DNA of 64,000 nucleotides from Pseudarthrobacter defluvii (GTDB lineage: Bacteria; Actinomycetota; Actinomycetes; Actinomycetales; Micrococcaceae). The stretch is taken from contig NZ_CP066362.1 of NCBI RefSeq assembly GCF_030323865.1, forward strand, positions 3,906,001 through 3,970,000, written 5' to 3'. Positions within the stretch are counted from its first letter, which is position 1; each line of letters begins with the position of its first letter. The notes beneath the pieces were generated by a model. It was not told where the DNA came from. It made no database searches and saw only the letters and a list, made by a program, of their open reading frames with translations. This document shows positions 16,939 to 25,653 of the stretch, piece by piece. The position numbers and the translations under genes were made by a program.

Positions 16939-17087
16939 CTGCATACCGTTTCGCGCGGCTGTGAACACCGTGCACGATGAGCAGCACGCGATGGAGCGGG
17001 GCTGCACGCTGTTGAAGCAGATCTGTATTCAACAATTCCCAATCTGTTGCTTAAGTCACTCCGACGGTATACCGTTTGTGACAAACG
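16939..17087. promoter_or_regulatory. Divergent regulatory region with overlapping palindromes
   Basis: The 319-base gap between gntR (starts 16863) and prpF (starts 17183) contains a perfect palindrome ACGGTATACCGT (17064-17075). It is overlapped by a second inverted repeat CGTTTG-TGA-CAAACG (17073-17087). A related half site, GCATACCGTTT, occurs at 16941-16951. The GGTATACC core fits GntR/FCD operators, so a GntR protein probably controls both directions. No gene is seen in this gap. Confidence 0.6.
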
Positions 17088-17182
17088 CCATACAGACTAG
17101 GGGTTTCCGGATTCCAGATCGTGCGGCTCTGAACATTTATCCACCAGCTGCACACGGCGGTTCGGTGTTTTCAGGAGAATCA

Positions 17183-18274
17183 ATGACGCTTCTATTCAGG
17201 GAAGAACCGCAGGCAGGCAGCCTTCCCGTCACCGCAGTCCCGGCAACCCTGGTCCGCGGAGGTACCAGCAAATGCTGGATCTTCCGTGACGAGGACCTTC
17301 CCGCGGACCCCCAGGAGACCGAACGGCTCCTGATCCGCACCTTCGGCTCACCGGACCTTCGCCAAATCGACGGGGTGGGCGGCGCATCCTCAACCACCAG
17401 CAAGGCAATCACCGTGGGTGGCACCGGCCCGGACGGAACCGTGCATTACCGGTTCGCGCAGGTTGCCATCGATAAACCAGCGGTTGAATGGGCCAGCAAC
17501 TGCGGAAACTGCGCAACCGCACTGGGGCTCTATGCACTCCACGCCGGGCTGGTCACCCCCACCGGCGACGTCACCCGGGTCCCCATCCTGAACACGGTCA
17601 CCGGACTGCGCCTCATCTGTGAAATCCCGACACCGGGCGCGCAGGTTCCGGCGTACGGCGGCCGCCGGCTCGATGGCCAGCACTACCCCGGCGTCCCCAT
17701 CGACGTCGTTTTCCAGAAGACGTCGTGGTCCAGCTACGGAGCACAGTTCCCTACCGGCAAGGCCCTTGATGAAATCGACGTTGACGGACGGCGGTACCAG
17801 GCGACACTGATCGACGCGGGTGCCCCGGCTGCGCTCTTCGATGCACGGGACCTGGGACTGGACGCGACGGGCAGTGAGGAAGCGTTGGAGGCGCTGGTCC
17901 GGATTGCACCGCAGTTGCGTGCCGCGGCTGCCCGCAAGATGAACCTTCCGCAGAACCTCAGCTCCATCCCCAAGGTGGGCGTCGTGGGGCCTCCGCCCGA
18001 CGGAACAACCGGAGTGTCAGCCCGGATGATCTCGATGAGCGCGCTGCACCCCGCCATCGGGCTCACCAGCGCCGTCGCCGTCGCTGCCGCTTCCGGGACG
18101 GAAGGCAGCGTAGTGCGGCGCAGCATGGTTCCGGCAGCCGAGGCCGGACTGTCCATCCATCTGCTGAACGGCAAGACCACACTGGCGTTGGATGCAGCCG
18201 ATCCGGCTGAGGTCTCCTTTCAACGCTCGGCCCGCGTCATCAGCGAAAGCACCATCCTGGTGCCAAATGACTGA
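17183..18274 (+). CDS. PrpF-type isomerase (aconitate/methylaconitate/itaconate isomerase family)
   Basis: A 363-residue PrpF protein with diaminopimelate-epimerase-like duplicated fold. VRGGTSK (24-30), DGVGGASSTTSK (63-74) and SNCGNCATA (105-113) are the family signatures; Lys74 and Cys107 correspond to the catalytic Lys/Cys pair described for PrpF. The C-terminal half has HPAIGLTSAVAVAAA. These enzymes move a double bond or change cis/trans geometry in unsaturated di- or tricarboxylates (2-methylaconitate, 3-methylitaconate, oxalomesaconate, trans-aconitate). AGGAGA precedes ATG 17183. It leads an operon with a complete ABC importer. A substrate linked to aconitate or tricarballylate is inferred from the TcuA-like neighbour. 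Confidence 0.88.
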   Translation: MTLLFREEPQAGSLPVTAVPATLVRGGTSKCWIFRDEDLPADPQETERLLIRTFGSPDLRQIDGVGGASSTTSKAITVGGTGPDGTVHYRFAQVAIDKPAVEWASNCGNCATALGLYALHAGLVTPTGDVTRVPILNTVTGLRLICEIPTPGAQVPAYGGRRLDGQHYPGVPIDVVFQKTSWSSYGAQFPTGKALDEIDVDGRRYQATLIDAGAPAALFDARDLGLDATGSEEALEALVRIAPQLRAAAARKMNLPQNLSSIPKVGVVGPPPDGTTGVSARMISMSALHPAIGLTSAVAVAAASGTEGSVVRRSMVPAAEAGLSIHLLNGKTTLALDAADPAEVSFQRSARVISESTILVPND

Positions 18275-18313
18275 AGTAACCCCTACCGGAAAAACCCAGC
18301 CAAGGAATCAGCC

Positions 18314-19411
18314 ATGAAGATCAGCATTCAAAACCTGCAGCTGAAGTACGGAAGCTTCACTGCCATTGAGAACCTCAACCTCGACATCGAGGACGGCGAA
18401 GCGCTCGTCCTCCTGGGCCAATCGGGATGCGGCAAGACCAGCACGATGCGCTGCATCGCCGGTCTGGAGGAGCCCACCTCGGGGCGCATCATCATCGACG
18501 ACGTGGTGGTCTTCGACTCCGAAAAGGGCATCAACCTGCCACCGAACAAGCGCAACGTCGGCATGGTCTTCCAGTCCTACGCCGTGTGGCCGCACATGAC
18601 CGTGGCCCAGAACGTCGCCTACTCCCTCAAGCAGAAGAAGCTTCCCAAGAGCGAAATCGATGAGCGCGTCATGGAGGCCCTCACGTTGGTCGGTCTGGAG
18701 CCCTACGCAGACCGCGGCGCCAGCCTGCTCAGCGGTGGCCAGATGCAGCGTGTCGCCCTGGCGCGCAGCCTGGTGATGCGGCCCAGCGTGCTCATGCTCG
18801 ACGAACCGCTCTCCAACCTCGACGCCCGCCTGCGTGACCGGCTCCGGGTGGAACTGCGTGAAATCCAGCTCCAGCTGGGTCTCACCTGCGTGTACGTCAC
18901 CCACGACCAGCACGAAGCCTTCGCACTGGCAGACCGGATCGCCCTGCTCCAGGGCGGCCGGATTGTGCAGATGGGAGCCCCGCAGCATATGTACGAGGCG
19001 CCCGCCAGTGCCTCGATCGCCCACTTCCTGGGCGTCTCCAACATCATGGACTGCACCCCGGAAGGCACGGCCGCGGCGTCCACTACCGCACGCATCACCG
19101 ACAGTGAGCTCACCGTCCAATCGGCGCAGGCAACCGCCGATGCGGGCACCTCCCCCAAGGTGTGCATCCGCGCCGAGGACCTGCAGATCACGGCCGCGCC
19201 AACGGAACACCCCAACTCGTGGCCGGGAACCGTGCGGGTGGCCGGATTCCAGGGCAACGACATCCGGTACGCCATCCAGCTGGAATCAGGGCCCGAGCTG
19301 GACGCCCTGGGCGGGCTCAAGCGCGGCGAACAGCACAAGGTCGGGGACCGCGTCTGGGTGACCGTCAACCCCCGTGAAGTCCAGATCCTGCCGGCAGAGG
19401 TCCTCGCATGA
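18314..19411 (+). CDS. ABC transporter ATP-binding protein (FbpC/PotA type)
   Basis: A 365-residue ATPase with Walker A GQSGCGKT (35-42), Q-loop region MVFQSYAVWPHMT, signature LLSGGQMQRVALARSL, Walker B VLMLDEPLSNLD, and a C-terminal TOBE-type regulatory region. This is the architecture of ferric-ion/polyamine/thiamine-type importers. It overlaps the permease gene by four bases and follows prpF by 39 bases. The cargo is unknown; placement after PrpF suggests a carboxylate or a metal-carboxylate complex. Confidence 0.92.
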   Translation: MKISIQNLQLKYGSFTAIENLNLDIEDGEALVLLGQSGCGKTSTMRCIAGLEEPTSGRIIIDDVVVFDSEKGINLPPNKRNVGMVFQSYAVWPHMTVAQNVAYSLKQKKLPKSEIDERVMEALTLVGLEPYADRGASLLSGGQMQRVALARSLVMRPSVLMLDEPLSNLDARLRDRLRVELREIQLQLGLTCVYVTHDQHEAFALADRIALLQGGRIVQMGAPQHMYEAPASASIAHFLGVSNIMDCTPEGTAAASTTARITDSELTVQSAQATADAGTSPKVCIRAEDLQITAAPTEHPNSWPGTVRVAGFQGNDIRYAIQLESGPELDALGGLKRGEQHKVGDRVWVTVNPREVQILPAEVLA

Positions 19412-21189
19412 GCCTCAAGACCGTAGCGACCAGCCGGGCCGAGACCCGCCCGGCACCGAAGCCCGCACCCAAGGATTACCGCTCTGCCCGGACCCTTGCG
19501 GGCCTGCGGAAGAACACGCCGGGCCTGATCGTCCTGGTCATCCTCGGCATCCTCATTGTGCTTCCGCTCGCCCTGGTCCTGCTGGCAGCCTTCTCCGACA
19601 GCGTCCCGCGGCCCGGCAGCATCTCCCTGGGCGGCCTGACGCTGTCCAACCTGGCACTGCTGGCCACCCCGGAGGCACTCGGGGCTCTGGTCAACTCGCT
19701 CATGGTGGGAGCAGGCTCGGCCGTCATCGCCCTGCTGATCGGTGCGTTCCTGGCCTTTGTCTGCGCCCGCTCCGATGCGCCGTGGCGGAAGTTCATCTTC
19801 TTCATCGGCATGGCCCCGATGTTCATCCCGGCCCTGGTCGGCGCCCTGGCCTGGTCCCTGCTGTGCTCGCCCAGCGCCGGCTACATCAACATCTTCCTCC
19901 GGGACCTCGGCATTGATGCCGCGATCAACATCTACAGCCTTCCGGGCCTGGTTTTCGTGCTGGGAATCTTCTACGCCCCGTACGCCTTCCTGCTGCTGCA
20001 CAGCTCCCTGTCGATGATGAACGCCGACCTCGAAGAGGCTGCGACCGTCCACGGCGCACCGCTGCGCACCATGCTGCGGACCGTCACCCTGCCCCTGGCC
20101 CTGCCGGCCATCCTGGGCTCCGCCGTCCTGGTCTTCGCACTGACGATGGAAAACTTCCCCGTGGCCCAGGTCATCGGCAACCCGGCCGGCGTGGACACGC
20201 TGCCTACCTATATCTACCGCCTGATGAGCGCCACACCGGCCAAGAGCAACCAGGCCGCCAGCGTCGCCGTCATCCTGACGGTTGCGCTGATGGCCGTGAC
20301 GCTCATCCAGCAGCGCATCATCAACAAGCGCAAATTCACCACGATGACCGGCAAGGGCAACCGTCCCCGCCAGGTGCCTCTGCGCAAGATGCGCTGGCCT
20401 TTCACCATCATTGCCCTGGCCTACTTCGCAGTGTCCGTGGTCCTGCCCATGCTCGCCCTGCTGGCCGCGTCGATGCAGGCCACCCCGTTCGTGTCCTCGA
20501 TGTCCCAGCTACTGGAGGCGAATGCCCTCAGCTTCGCCAAGCTGGGCGAGGTCCTGGGCTCCAACGACTTCCAGCTCGCCCTGAAGAACAGCGTGCTGGT
20601 GGCCCTGATCGCGGCCTTCGCCGGCACAACCCTCAGCTTCATCGCCTCCTACATCCGGTACCGCACCAAGTCCAAGGTGGGGCGCCTGATCGAACTGGTG
20701 GCCATGACCCCGCTGGCCGTCCCCGCCATCGTCATGGGCATCGGACTGCTCTGGACCTGGCTGCTGCTTCCGTTGCCCATCTATGGCACCCTGGCGATCC
20801 TCGCCGTCGCCTGCGTGGCAGTGTTCATGCCGCAGGGCTACCGCGGCGTCTCCGCCTCCATGCTCCAGATGGACCAGGACCTCGAGGACAGCGCCGTGAT
20901 GCTCGGCGCCGGCCGGACCAGGTCCGTCCTGGACGTCACCCTGCCCCTGATGCGGGTGGGCATCATGTCCTCCTTCCTGCTGTTCCTCATGCTCTCCATG
21001 CGTGAGCTCAGCGCCTCCATCTTCCTGTTCACCTCCAACACCCGCATCCTGTCCATCCTCGTGTTCGACAACTTCGACAACGGCCAGAGCCAGGCAGCTG
21101 CCGCCGTCAGCGTCCTGTACTGCCTCGTCATCGGAATCCTCGCCGTCATCGCCCAAAAAGTCGGCGGCGAACGCAAGACCAAGAACTGA
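19408..21189 (+). CDS. ABC transporter permease, duplicated (FbpB/ThiP type)
   Basis: A 593-residue protein with two fused permease domains and about twelve membrane helices. Each half has its own EAA loop: DLEEAATVHGAPLRTML (about residue 210) and DLEDSAVMLGAGRTRSV (about residue 490). A fused permease is typical of iron/thiamine-type importers. The start ATG overlaps the ATPase stop (ATGA), so it is translationally coupled; the binding protein follows. Confidence 0.92.
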   Translation: MSLKTVATSRAETRPAPKPAPKDYRSARTLAGLRKNTPGLIVLVILGILIVLPLALVLLAAFSDSVPRPGSISLGGLTLSNLALLATPEALGALVNSLMVGAGSAVIALLIGAFLAFVCARSDAPWRKFIFFIGMAPMFIPALVGALAWSLLCSPSAGYINIFLRDLGIDAAINIYSLPGLVFVLGIFYAPYAFLLLHSSLSMMNADLEEAATVHGAPLRTMLRTVTLPLALPAILGSAVLVFALTMENFPVAQVIGNPAGVDTLPTYIYRLMSATPAKSNQAASVAVILTVALMAVTLIQQRIINKRKFTTMTGKGNRPRQVPLRKMRWPFTIIALAYFAVSVVLPMLALLAASMQATPFVSSMSQLLEANALSFAKLGEVLGSNDFQLALKNSVLVALIAAFAGTTLSFIASYIRYRTKSKVGRLIELVAMTPLAVPAIVMGIGLLWTWLLLPLPIYGTLAILAVACVAVFMPQGYRGVSASMLQMDQDLEDSAVMLGAGRTRSVLDVTLPLMRVGIMSSFLLFLMLSMRELSASIFLFTSNTRILSILVFDNFDNGQSQAAAAVSVLYCLVIGILAVIAQKVGGERKTKN

Positions 21190-21222
21190 CCTTCCACCCC
21201 ACCTTTGAAAGGGACACCCACA

Positions 21223-22341
21223 ATGAAGTTAGCGTCCAAACTCCCCGCCCTCACCGCCGCCGGAGTGCTCCTGGCCCTCAGCCTGACCGGCTGTGGAAGC
21301 GCCGCCCAGAGCGCCGGCGTCGTCACGGCCACCGCGGCCGTGAACACCGACAACGGCCTGGTGATCAACGGCGAATCCATCGCGGACAAGGCCACCTACG
21401 AGAAGGCCAAGACCCAAACCCTGTCCCTCTACTCCGGCTACACCGATTCCTCCGAAAGCGCCCTGGTGGACGCCTTCACCAAGGACACCGGCATCAAGGT
21501 CAACGTCGTCCGGCTCACCCCGAACAAACTCTCCGAACGCGTACTGTCCGAACAGGGTGCCGGCAAGCTCAGCGCCGACGTGATCCGCACCTCCGACTAC
21601 CGGATCGCCAAGTCCATGGAGGACGCCAAGGTCTGGAAGGCCTACGACGTCCCCGGCGCCTCCGCACTCAAGGACGTCTCCGTGGACGGCGGCCAGTTCA
21701 CGCGCATGTTCAACTCCGTGTACACCCTGGGCTACAACACCCAGCTGGTGAAGGAAGCTGATGCCCCCAAGTCCTGGGCAGACGCCGTCGGCGGCAAGTG
21801 GCAGGGCAAGCTGGGCATCGTCCAGGGCGGCTCTGGCGGCAGCACCGCTGCGCTGAACCGCTTCATGGAAACCAAGATGGGCGGCGACTACTTCGCCAAG
21901 TATGCGGCGCAGAAGCCCAAGATCTACGACTCCCTGGGTGCTGAAGCCACCGCCCTGGCCCGCGGTGAAGTCGCCGTCGGCACGGTCACCATCAGCGGCA
22001 CCAACATCTCGGCCGTGCAGGACAAGGCTCCCGTGAAGTTCATCGTGCCGGAGGAAGGCCTGGTCTCCTACGACTACTACCTGGGCATGACGGGCACAGC
22101 CACGAACGTGGAAGCCGCCAAGGTGTTCATGAACTACAACCTTTCCAAGCAGGGCCAGCAGGTCTTCGCGCAGATCGGTGAATACCCGGTCCGCACCGAC
22201 GTGGCACCGCCCACCATCATGGGTGTGACCCTCCCCGCCGTCGATTCCGGCAAGGTCTACCGCATGCAGAACAGCGACGCCACCACTTACGGCAAGGACG
22301 ACCTGGCCAAGTGGAACCAGGTGTTCGGCTACACCAAGTAA
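21223..22341 (+). CDS. ABC substrate-binding lipoprotein (ferric-type family)
   Basis: A 372-residue lipoprotein with lipobox LTGC (Cys24) after a short signal. The mature part opens with LSLYSGYTDSSESALVDAFT, like FbpA/AfuA-type binding proteins. SYDYYLG near residue 285 places tyrosines where ferric-binding members coordinate iron, but whether iron itself is bound cannot be told. ATG 21223 follows GAAAGGGAC. It is the last gene of the prpF-ABC operon and is followed by a strong terminator. Confidence 0.9.
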   Translation: MKLASKLPALTAAGVLLALSLTGCGSAAQSAGVVTATAAVNTDNGLVINGESIADKATYEKAKTQTLSLYSGYTDSSESALVDAFTKDTGIKVNVVRLTPNKLSERVLSEQGAGKLSADVIRTSDYRIAKSMEDAKVWKAYDVPGASALKDVSVDGGQFTRMFNSVYTLGYNTQLVKEADAPKSWADAVGGKWQGKLGIVQGGSGGSTAALNRFMETKMGGDYFAKYAAQKPKIYDSLGAEATALARGEVAVGTVTISGTNISAVQDKAPVKFIVPEEGLVSYDYYLGMTGTATNVEAAKVFMNYNLSKQGQQVFAQIGEYPVRTDVAPPTIMGVTLPAVDSGKVYRMQNSDATTYGKDDLAKWNQVFGYTK

Positions 22342-22349
22342 ATCCCTCC

Positions 22350-22395
22350 CGTGCCTGGGGACCCGGCAGCCGCCGGGTCCCCAGGCACGTTTTTT
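22350..22395 (+). terminator. Strong intrinsic terminator after the ABC operon
   Basis: An 18-base-pair perfect GC-rich stem (22350-22367 with 22372-22389) with loop AGCC is followed directly by six T. It ends nine bases after the binding-protein stop. Confidence 0.95.
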
Positions 22396-22411
22396 ATACC
22401 CCAGGAGCCCC

Positions 22412-23380
22412 GTGACCTCCCCGCACCCCGCCTTGCCTGTCCCCCGGAACACCACAGCCCTGCTGGTCCTCCGGGATGGGGCAACCGTCCTTGAACTCGG
22501 CGACACCGCCCGGGCCAGCTACGTCGCCTCGGTGCGCAAAAGCCTGCTCTCCATCCTCTTCGGCATCCAGGTGGAAGCCGGCACTGTCAGCCTGGATGAC
22601 ACGTTGGGCGCGCTGGGGATCGATGACACCGGCAGCCTGCTCCCCCTCGAGAAGACAGCGAGGCTCCGCCACCTCCTGACGTCGCGGTCGGGGGTCTACC
22701 ACCCACCGTCCAGCCCCGGCAGTGATGAGGACGCCTTTCCGCCACGCGGCACGAAGACGCCGGGGCAGTACTTCGTCTACAACAACTGGGATTTCAACGC
22801 CGCGGGCGCCATCTTCGAGAAGGCCGGCGGCCTGACCGTCTTCGAGGCGTTCGAGAAGTACCTGGCCGGTCCGTTGGGGCTGAGCGACTACGACCCCCGC
22901 CGCCAGCGGATGCTCGGCGACCCCGGAAAGTCCGCTTTTCCGGCCTACCACTTCTTCCTCTCCGCCCGGGACCTGGCCAAGATCGGGCTGCTAATGGCGG
23001 CCGGCGGGCAATGGGAGGGCCGGCAGCTTGTGCACCGGGAGTGGGTCAGGGAAAGCCTGGCACCGCACGTGAGGCGCGCGGACATGGCGCCGGCCACCGG
23101 TTTCGGCACCTGCGACTACGGCTACCTGTGGTGGCTGCCCCGGGAAACCGGCCCCCAATGGGAGGGCGCGTTCCTGGCGGCGGGCAACTACGGCCAGTTC
23201 CTCCTGGTCCTGCCGGCCATCGGCAGCGTCATCGTCCACCGCCGCTTCGTCAGCGACCGCTTTGCCATCGCCCGGAACACCCGCGCCGTAGGTGCCCCGG
23301 CGGCGTCCCCGGCTCCGGTCACGCACGCCGAATTCACGGACCTGGCCCGCGCGCTGGTGGCCGGTCCCCTTGCCCGGTAG
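22412..23380 (+). CDS. Serine hydrolase, beta-lactamase (class C)/esterase family
   Basis: A 322-residue protein. The SxxK motif is SVRK (Ser40, Lys43) and the YxN motif is YNN (Tyr123-Asn125), the hallmarks of the class C beta-lactamase/DD-peptidase/esterase superfamily. No signal peptide is apparent, so a cytoplasmic esterase or amidase is more likely than a resistance enzyme. The GTG start has CAGGAG upstream. It lies directly after the ABC terminator, so it needs its own promoter or read-through. It is convergent with the LysR gene at 23421. Confidence 0.85.
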   Translation: MTSPHPALPVPRNTTALLVLRDGATVLELGDTARASYVASVRKSLLSILFGIQVEAGTVSLDDTLGALGIDDTGSLLPLEKTARLRHLLTSRSGVYHPPSSPGSDEDAFPPRGTKTPGQYFVYNNWDFNAAGAIFEKAGGLTVFEAFEKYLAGPLGLSDYDPRRQRMLGDPGKSAFPAYHFFLSARDLAKIGLLMAAGGQWEGRQLVHREWVRESLAPHVRRADMAPATGFGTCDYGYLWWLPRETGPQWEGAFLAAGNYGQFLLVLPAIGSVIVHRRFVSDRFAIARNTRAVGAPAASPAPVTHAEFTDLARALVAGPLAR

Positions 23381-23420
23381 GCGTCTTAAAGACCATGCAC
23401 GACGGCGGCACCGGCCTTCG

Positions 23421-24326
23421 TCAGGAAGCCGCGCCCTTGGCGATGGACCGGAATACCTTGGTTGCCTGCTGCGCGGCGGGGCTCAGCCTCCGGTTTTCCA
23501 AGTGGGCGAGGAGGATGCGCCGCTTCGGTGCCCCGGCGAGCGGGACGGCCACCACATCGGGGCGCAGGGCCGTGAGCGCCAGCCTGGGAGCCAGGGCAAT
23601 ACCGATGCCGGCGGCCACCATGCCCTGGGTCTCCTGGTAATCGTTGGCGGCGAAGGCGATCCGCGGCTCGAACCCGGCGTCCCGGCATACCCGGCTGAGG
23701 ACGTCGGCCACGGGGTGCTCGTCGCGCACCACCCATTCCTGGTCACTCAAGGCGCCGATGCGGACCGAGCCCAGTTTTGCGATGGGGTGCTCCCGCGGCA
23801 CCAGCAGCACCGTGGGATCGTTGGTCAGCCGGACCAGTGCCAGGTCGGGGTCCTCGATCTGCTGCCAGGGATAGTCCCACAGCAGCGTCAGTTCGATTTC
23901 CCTCCGCCGCAACCGCTCCAGCAGGCCGTCGCGGCGGGCGCTGACCACGGTCACGGCCACGTCCGGATGGCGGGCACGAAAGGCCAGCACCACGTCCGGC
24001 ATCAGGGAAGCCCCGCCGGTGGGAAAGGTCCCCAGCCGGAGCTGGCCCCGCCGGAGGCCCGCAAACTCCCCCATTTCGGCGCGGGCAGCTTCCACGGTCC
24101 TGTCGATGTCATCGGCATAGTGCAGCAGGGCGTGGCCCGCTTCGGTGAGCACCACGCCCCGGGGGTGGCGCTCGATCAGCACCACGCCCATCTCCTGCTC
24201 GAGTTTCGCGATTTGCTGCGAGACGGCCGAGGTGGTGAAGGAAAGGGCGGCCGCAGCGGAGGTCAGGGAGCCGGACCGGCCCACCTCGCGGAGCACGTGG
24301 AGCCGGTGGAGATCGAGGATTGCCAT
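23421..24326 (-). CDS. LysR-family regulator (divergent from second PrpF gene)
   Basis: A 301-residue LysR protein with N-terminal wHTH (HRLHVLREVGRSGSLTSAAA, then SAVSQQIAKLEQEMG) and an effector domain. It is a clear paralogue of the LysR protein at 27050: both share FPTxG, LLWDYxW, DEHPV and AGFxPRIAFxANDYQExQ motifs. Divergence from prpF2 across a 128-base gap with an inverted repeat argues that it activates prpF2-dctA in response to a carboxylate. Confidence 0.9.
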   Translation of the reverse strand: MAILDLHRLHVLREVGRSGSLTSAAAALSFTTSAVSQQIAKLEQEMGVVLIERHPRGVVLTEAGHALLHYADDIDRTVEAARAEMGEFAGLRRGQLRLGTFPTGGASLMPDVVLAFRARHPDVAVTVVSARRDGLLERLRRREIELTLLWDYPWQQIEDPDLALVRLTNDPTVLLVPREHPIAKLGSVRIGALSDQEWVVRDEHPVADVLSRVCRDAGFEPRIAFAANDYQETQGMVAAGIGIALAPRLALTALRPDVVAVPLAGAPKRRILLAHLENRRLSPAAQQATKVFRSIAKGAAS

Positions 24327-24409
24327 GCACTGAGTTTAGCAAAAGTAGATAGTTGTCCATTTATTTGCGATTGTGCTGAAGGCTCTCATCCCGGATCGTA
24401 GAAGTACAA

Positions 24410-24430
24410 GGTGCTGTGAAGTAGAGCACC
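24410..24430. promoter_or_regulatory. Inverted repeat in the lysR/prpF2 divergent region
   Basis: GGTGCT (24410-24415) and AGCACC (24425-24430) form a perfect 6-base inverted repeat around GTGAAGTAG. GAAGTA also occurs at 24401. This is a plausible LysR binding site 25 bases upstream of the prpF2 start. Confidence 0.45.
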
Positions 24431-24454
24431 TGAAAGTTACGAGGGAGAAATACA

Positions 24455-25597
24455 GTGGGACTCAAAGGACATTGGTACCGGGGCGGCACCAGCAAGTGCT
24501 GGCTCTTCGATGCCAGGGACGTGGCCCTCCACGCCCCCACCCGCGAGGACATCCCCGCACTGCTGTCAGCCGCTTTCGGCGCAGCGGATGCGCGGCAGCT
24601 GGACGGCGTGGGCGGCGGAACATCCACCACGTCAAAGGCTGCAGTCATCTGGGCAACCCCCGGCGGCGAAGCAGACCTCGACTACCTCTTCGCCCAGGTG
24701 GGGATTGGTGACCCCACCGTTGAGCTGGGTTCCAACTGCGGCAACTGCGCCACCGCCATAGCCCTGTTCGCAGTCCAGACGGGCATCGTTCCCGCCCGGG
24801 ACGGCATGACCAAGGTCCGCATGCGCCACGTCACTTCCGGCGCGGTCCTCAGCGGGGCGGTTCCCACCCCCCGGGGCCGCATTCCCAAGTCCGGCCTGGC
24901 CCGGGTTCCCGGCAGCAGCGCGGCCGGTGTTCCCGTCAGCCTCTCGTTCCACGGCCCCTGGGGCCAGAACACCGGTGCACTCCTGCCTACCGGCAACCCG
25001 GTGGAGCAGCTCCAAGTGAACGGCCGGACACTGGACGCAACGATGGTGGACGCCGGCGCCCCTGCCGTGCTCCTCGCAGCCGACCAGGCCGGCGTCGATC
25101 TTTCCTCAATGACGGACAACCTCGCCGCCCAACTGCCGGACCTCATCGCGGCACGGGCATCAGCCGGCCTCATCATGGGGCTGCGGAAGCCCGAGGATCC
25201 GCCGCAGAACGCGGTCCCGAAAGTCGGGGTCGTGGCTCCTGCCGGCGACTACACCGCCGCGGACGGAACAACCATCAGCGCCGGCAGCCACGACGTGCGG
25301 GTGCGGATGCTGTCCATGCTCGCGCCGCACCCGGCCATCGGCCTCACCTCAGCGGTGGCAGTCGCCCTGGCGGCCTCGCAGCCGTCATCGGTGGTAGCCG
25401 CCGCGGCGGGCCAATCGCCCTCCACCGGCACCGGAACCCCCCGCTTGCTGCGGGTCGGGACGCCCGCCGGCGTGATCACCGCCGAAATCATCACCGATGA
25501 CACCGGCGCTGTCAGCGAAGTGGCCCTCCACCGGGCAGCCCGCCACATCGCCACCGCAGACATCGATGTGGCCCCGGCCGCCGAGCTGTCCGCCTAA
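24455..25597 (+). CDS. PrpF-type isomerase, second paralogue
   Basis: A 380-residue PrpF protein. YRGGTSKCWLF (8-18), LDGVGGGTSTTSK (49-61) and LGSNCGNCATA (91-101) give the presumed catalytic Lys61 and Cys95. It shares these blocks and HPAIGLTSAVAVALAAS with the paralogue at 17183 but differs between them, so it is an old duplicate or separate acquisition. The GTG start has GAGGGAG in front. A DctA-type dicarboxylate symporter follows after 56 bases, which suggests the isomer produced or consumed is a C4-C6 dicarboxylate taken up by that carrier. Confidence 0.88.
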   Translation: MGLKGHWYRGGTSKCWLFDARDVALHAPTREDIPALLSAAFGAADARQLDGVGGGTSTTSKAAVIWATPGGEADLDYLFAQVGIGDPTVELGSNCGNCATAIALFAVQTGIVPARDGMTKVRMRHVTSGAVLSGAVPTPRGRIPKSGLARVPGSSAAGVPVSLSFHGPWGQNTGALLPTGNPVEQLQVNGRTLDATMVDAGAPAVLLAADQAGVDLSSMTDNLAAQLPDLIAARASAGLIMGLRKPEDPPQNAVPKVGVVAPAGDYTAADGTTISAGSHDVRVRMLSMLAPHPAIGLTSAVAVALAASQPSSVVAAAAGQSPSTGTGTPRLLRVGTPAGVITAEIITDDTGAVSEVALHRAARHIATADIDVAPAAELSA

Positions 25598-25653
25598 AAC
25601 CCCCATCTCTTTGCCCCATTATTAAGGGGCCGCACCAACCAGGAAGTTGTTCA

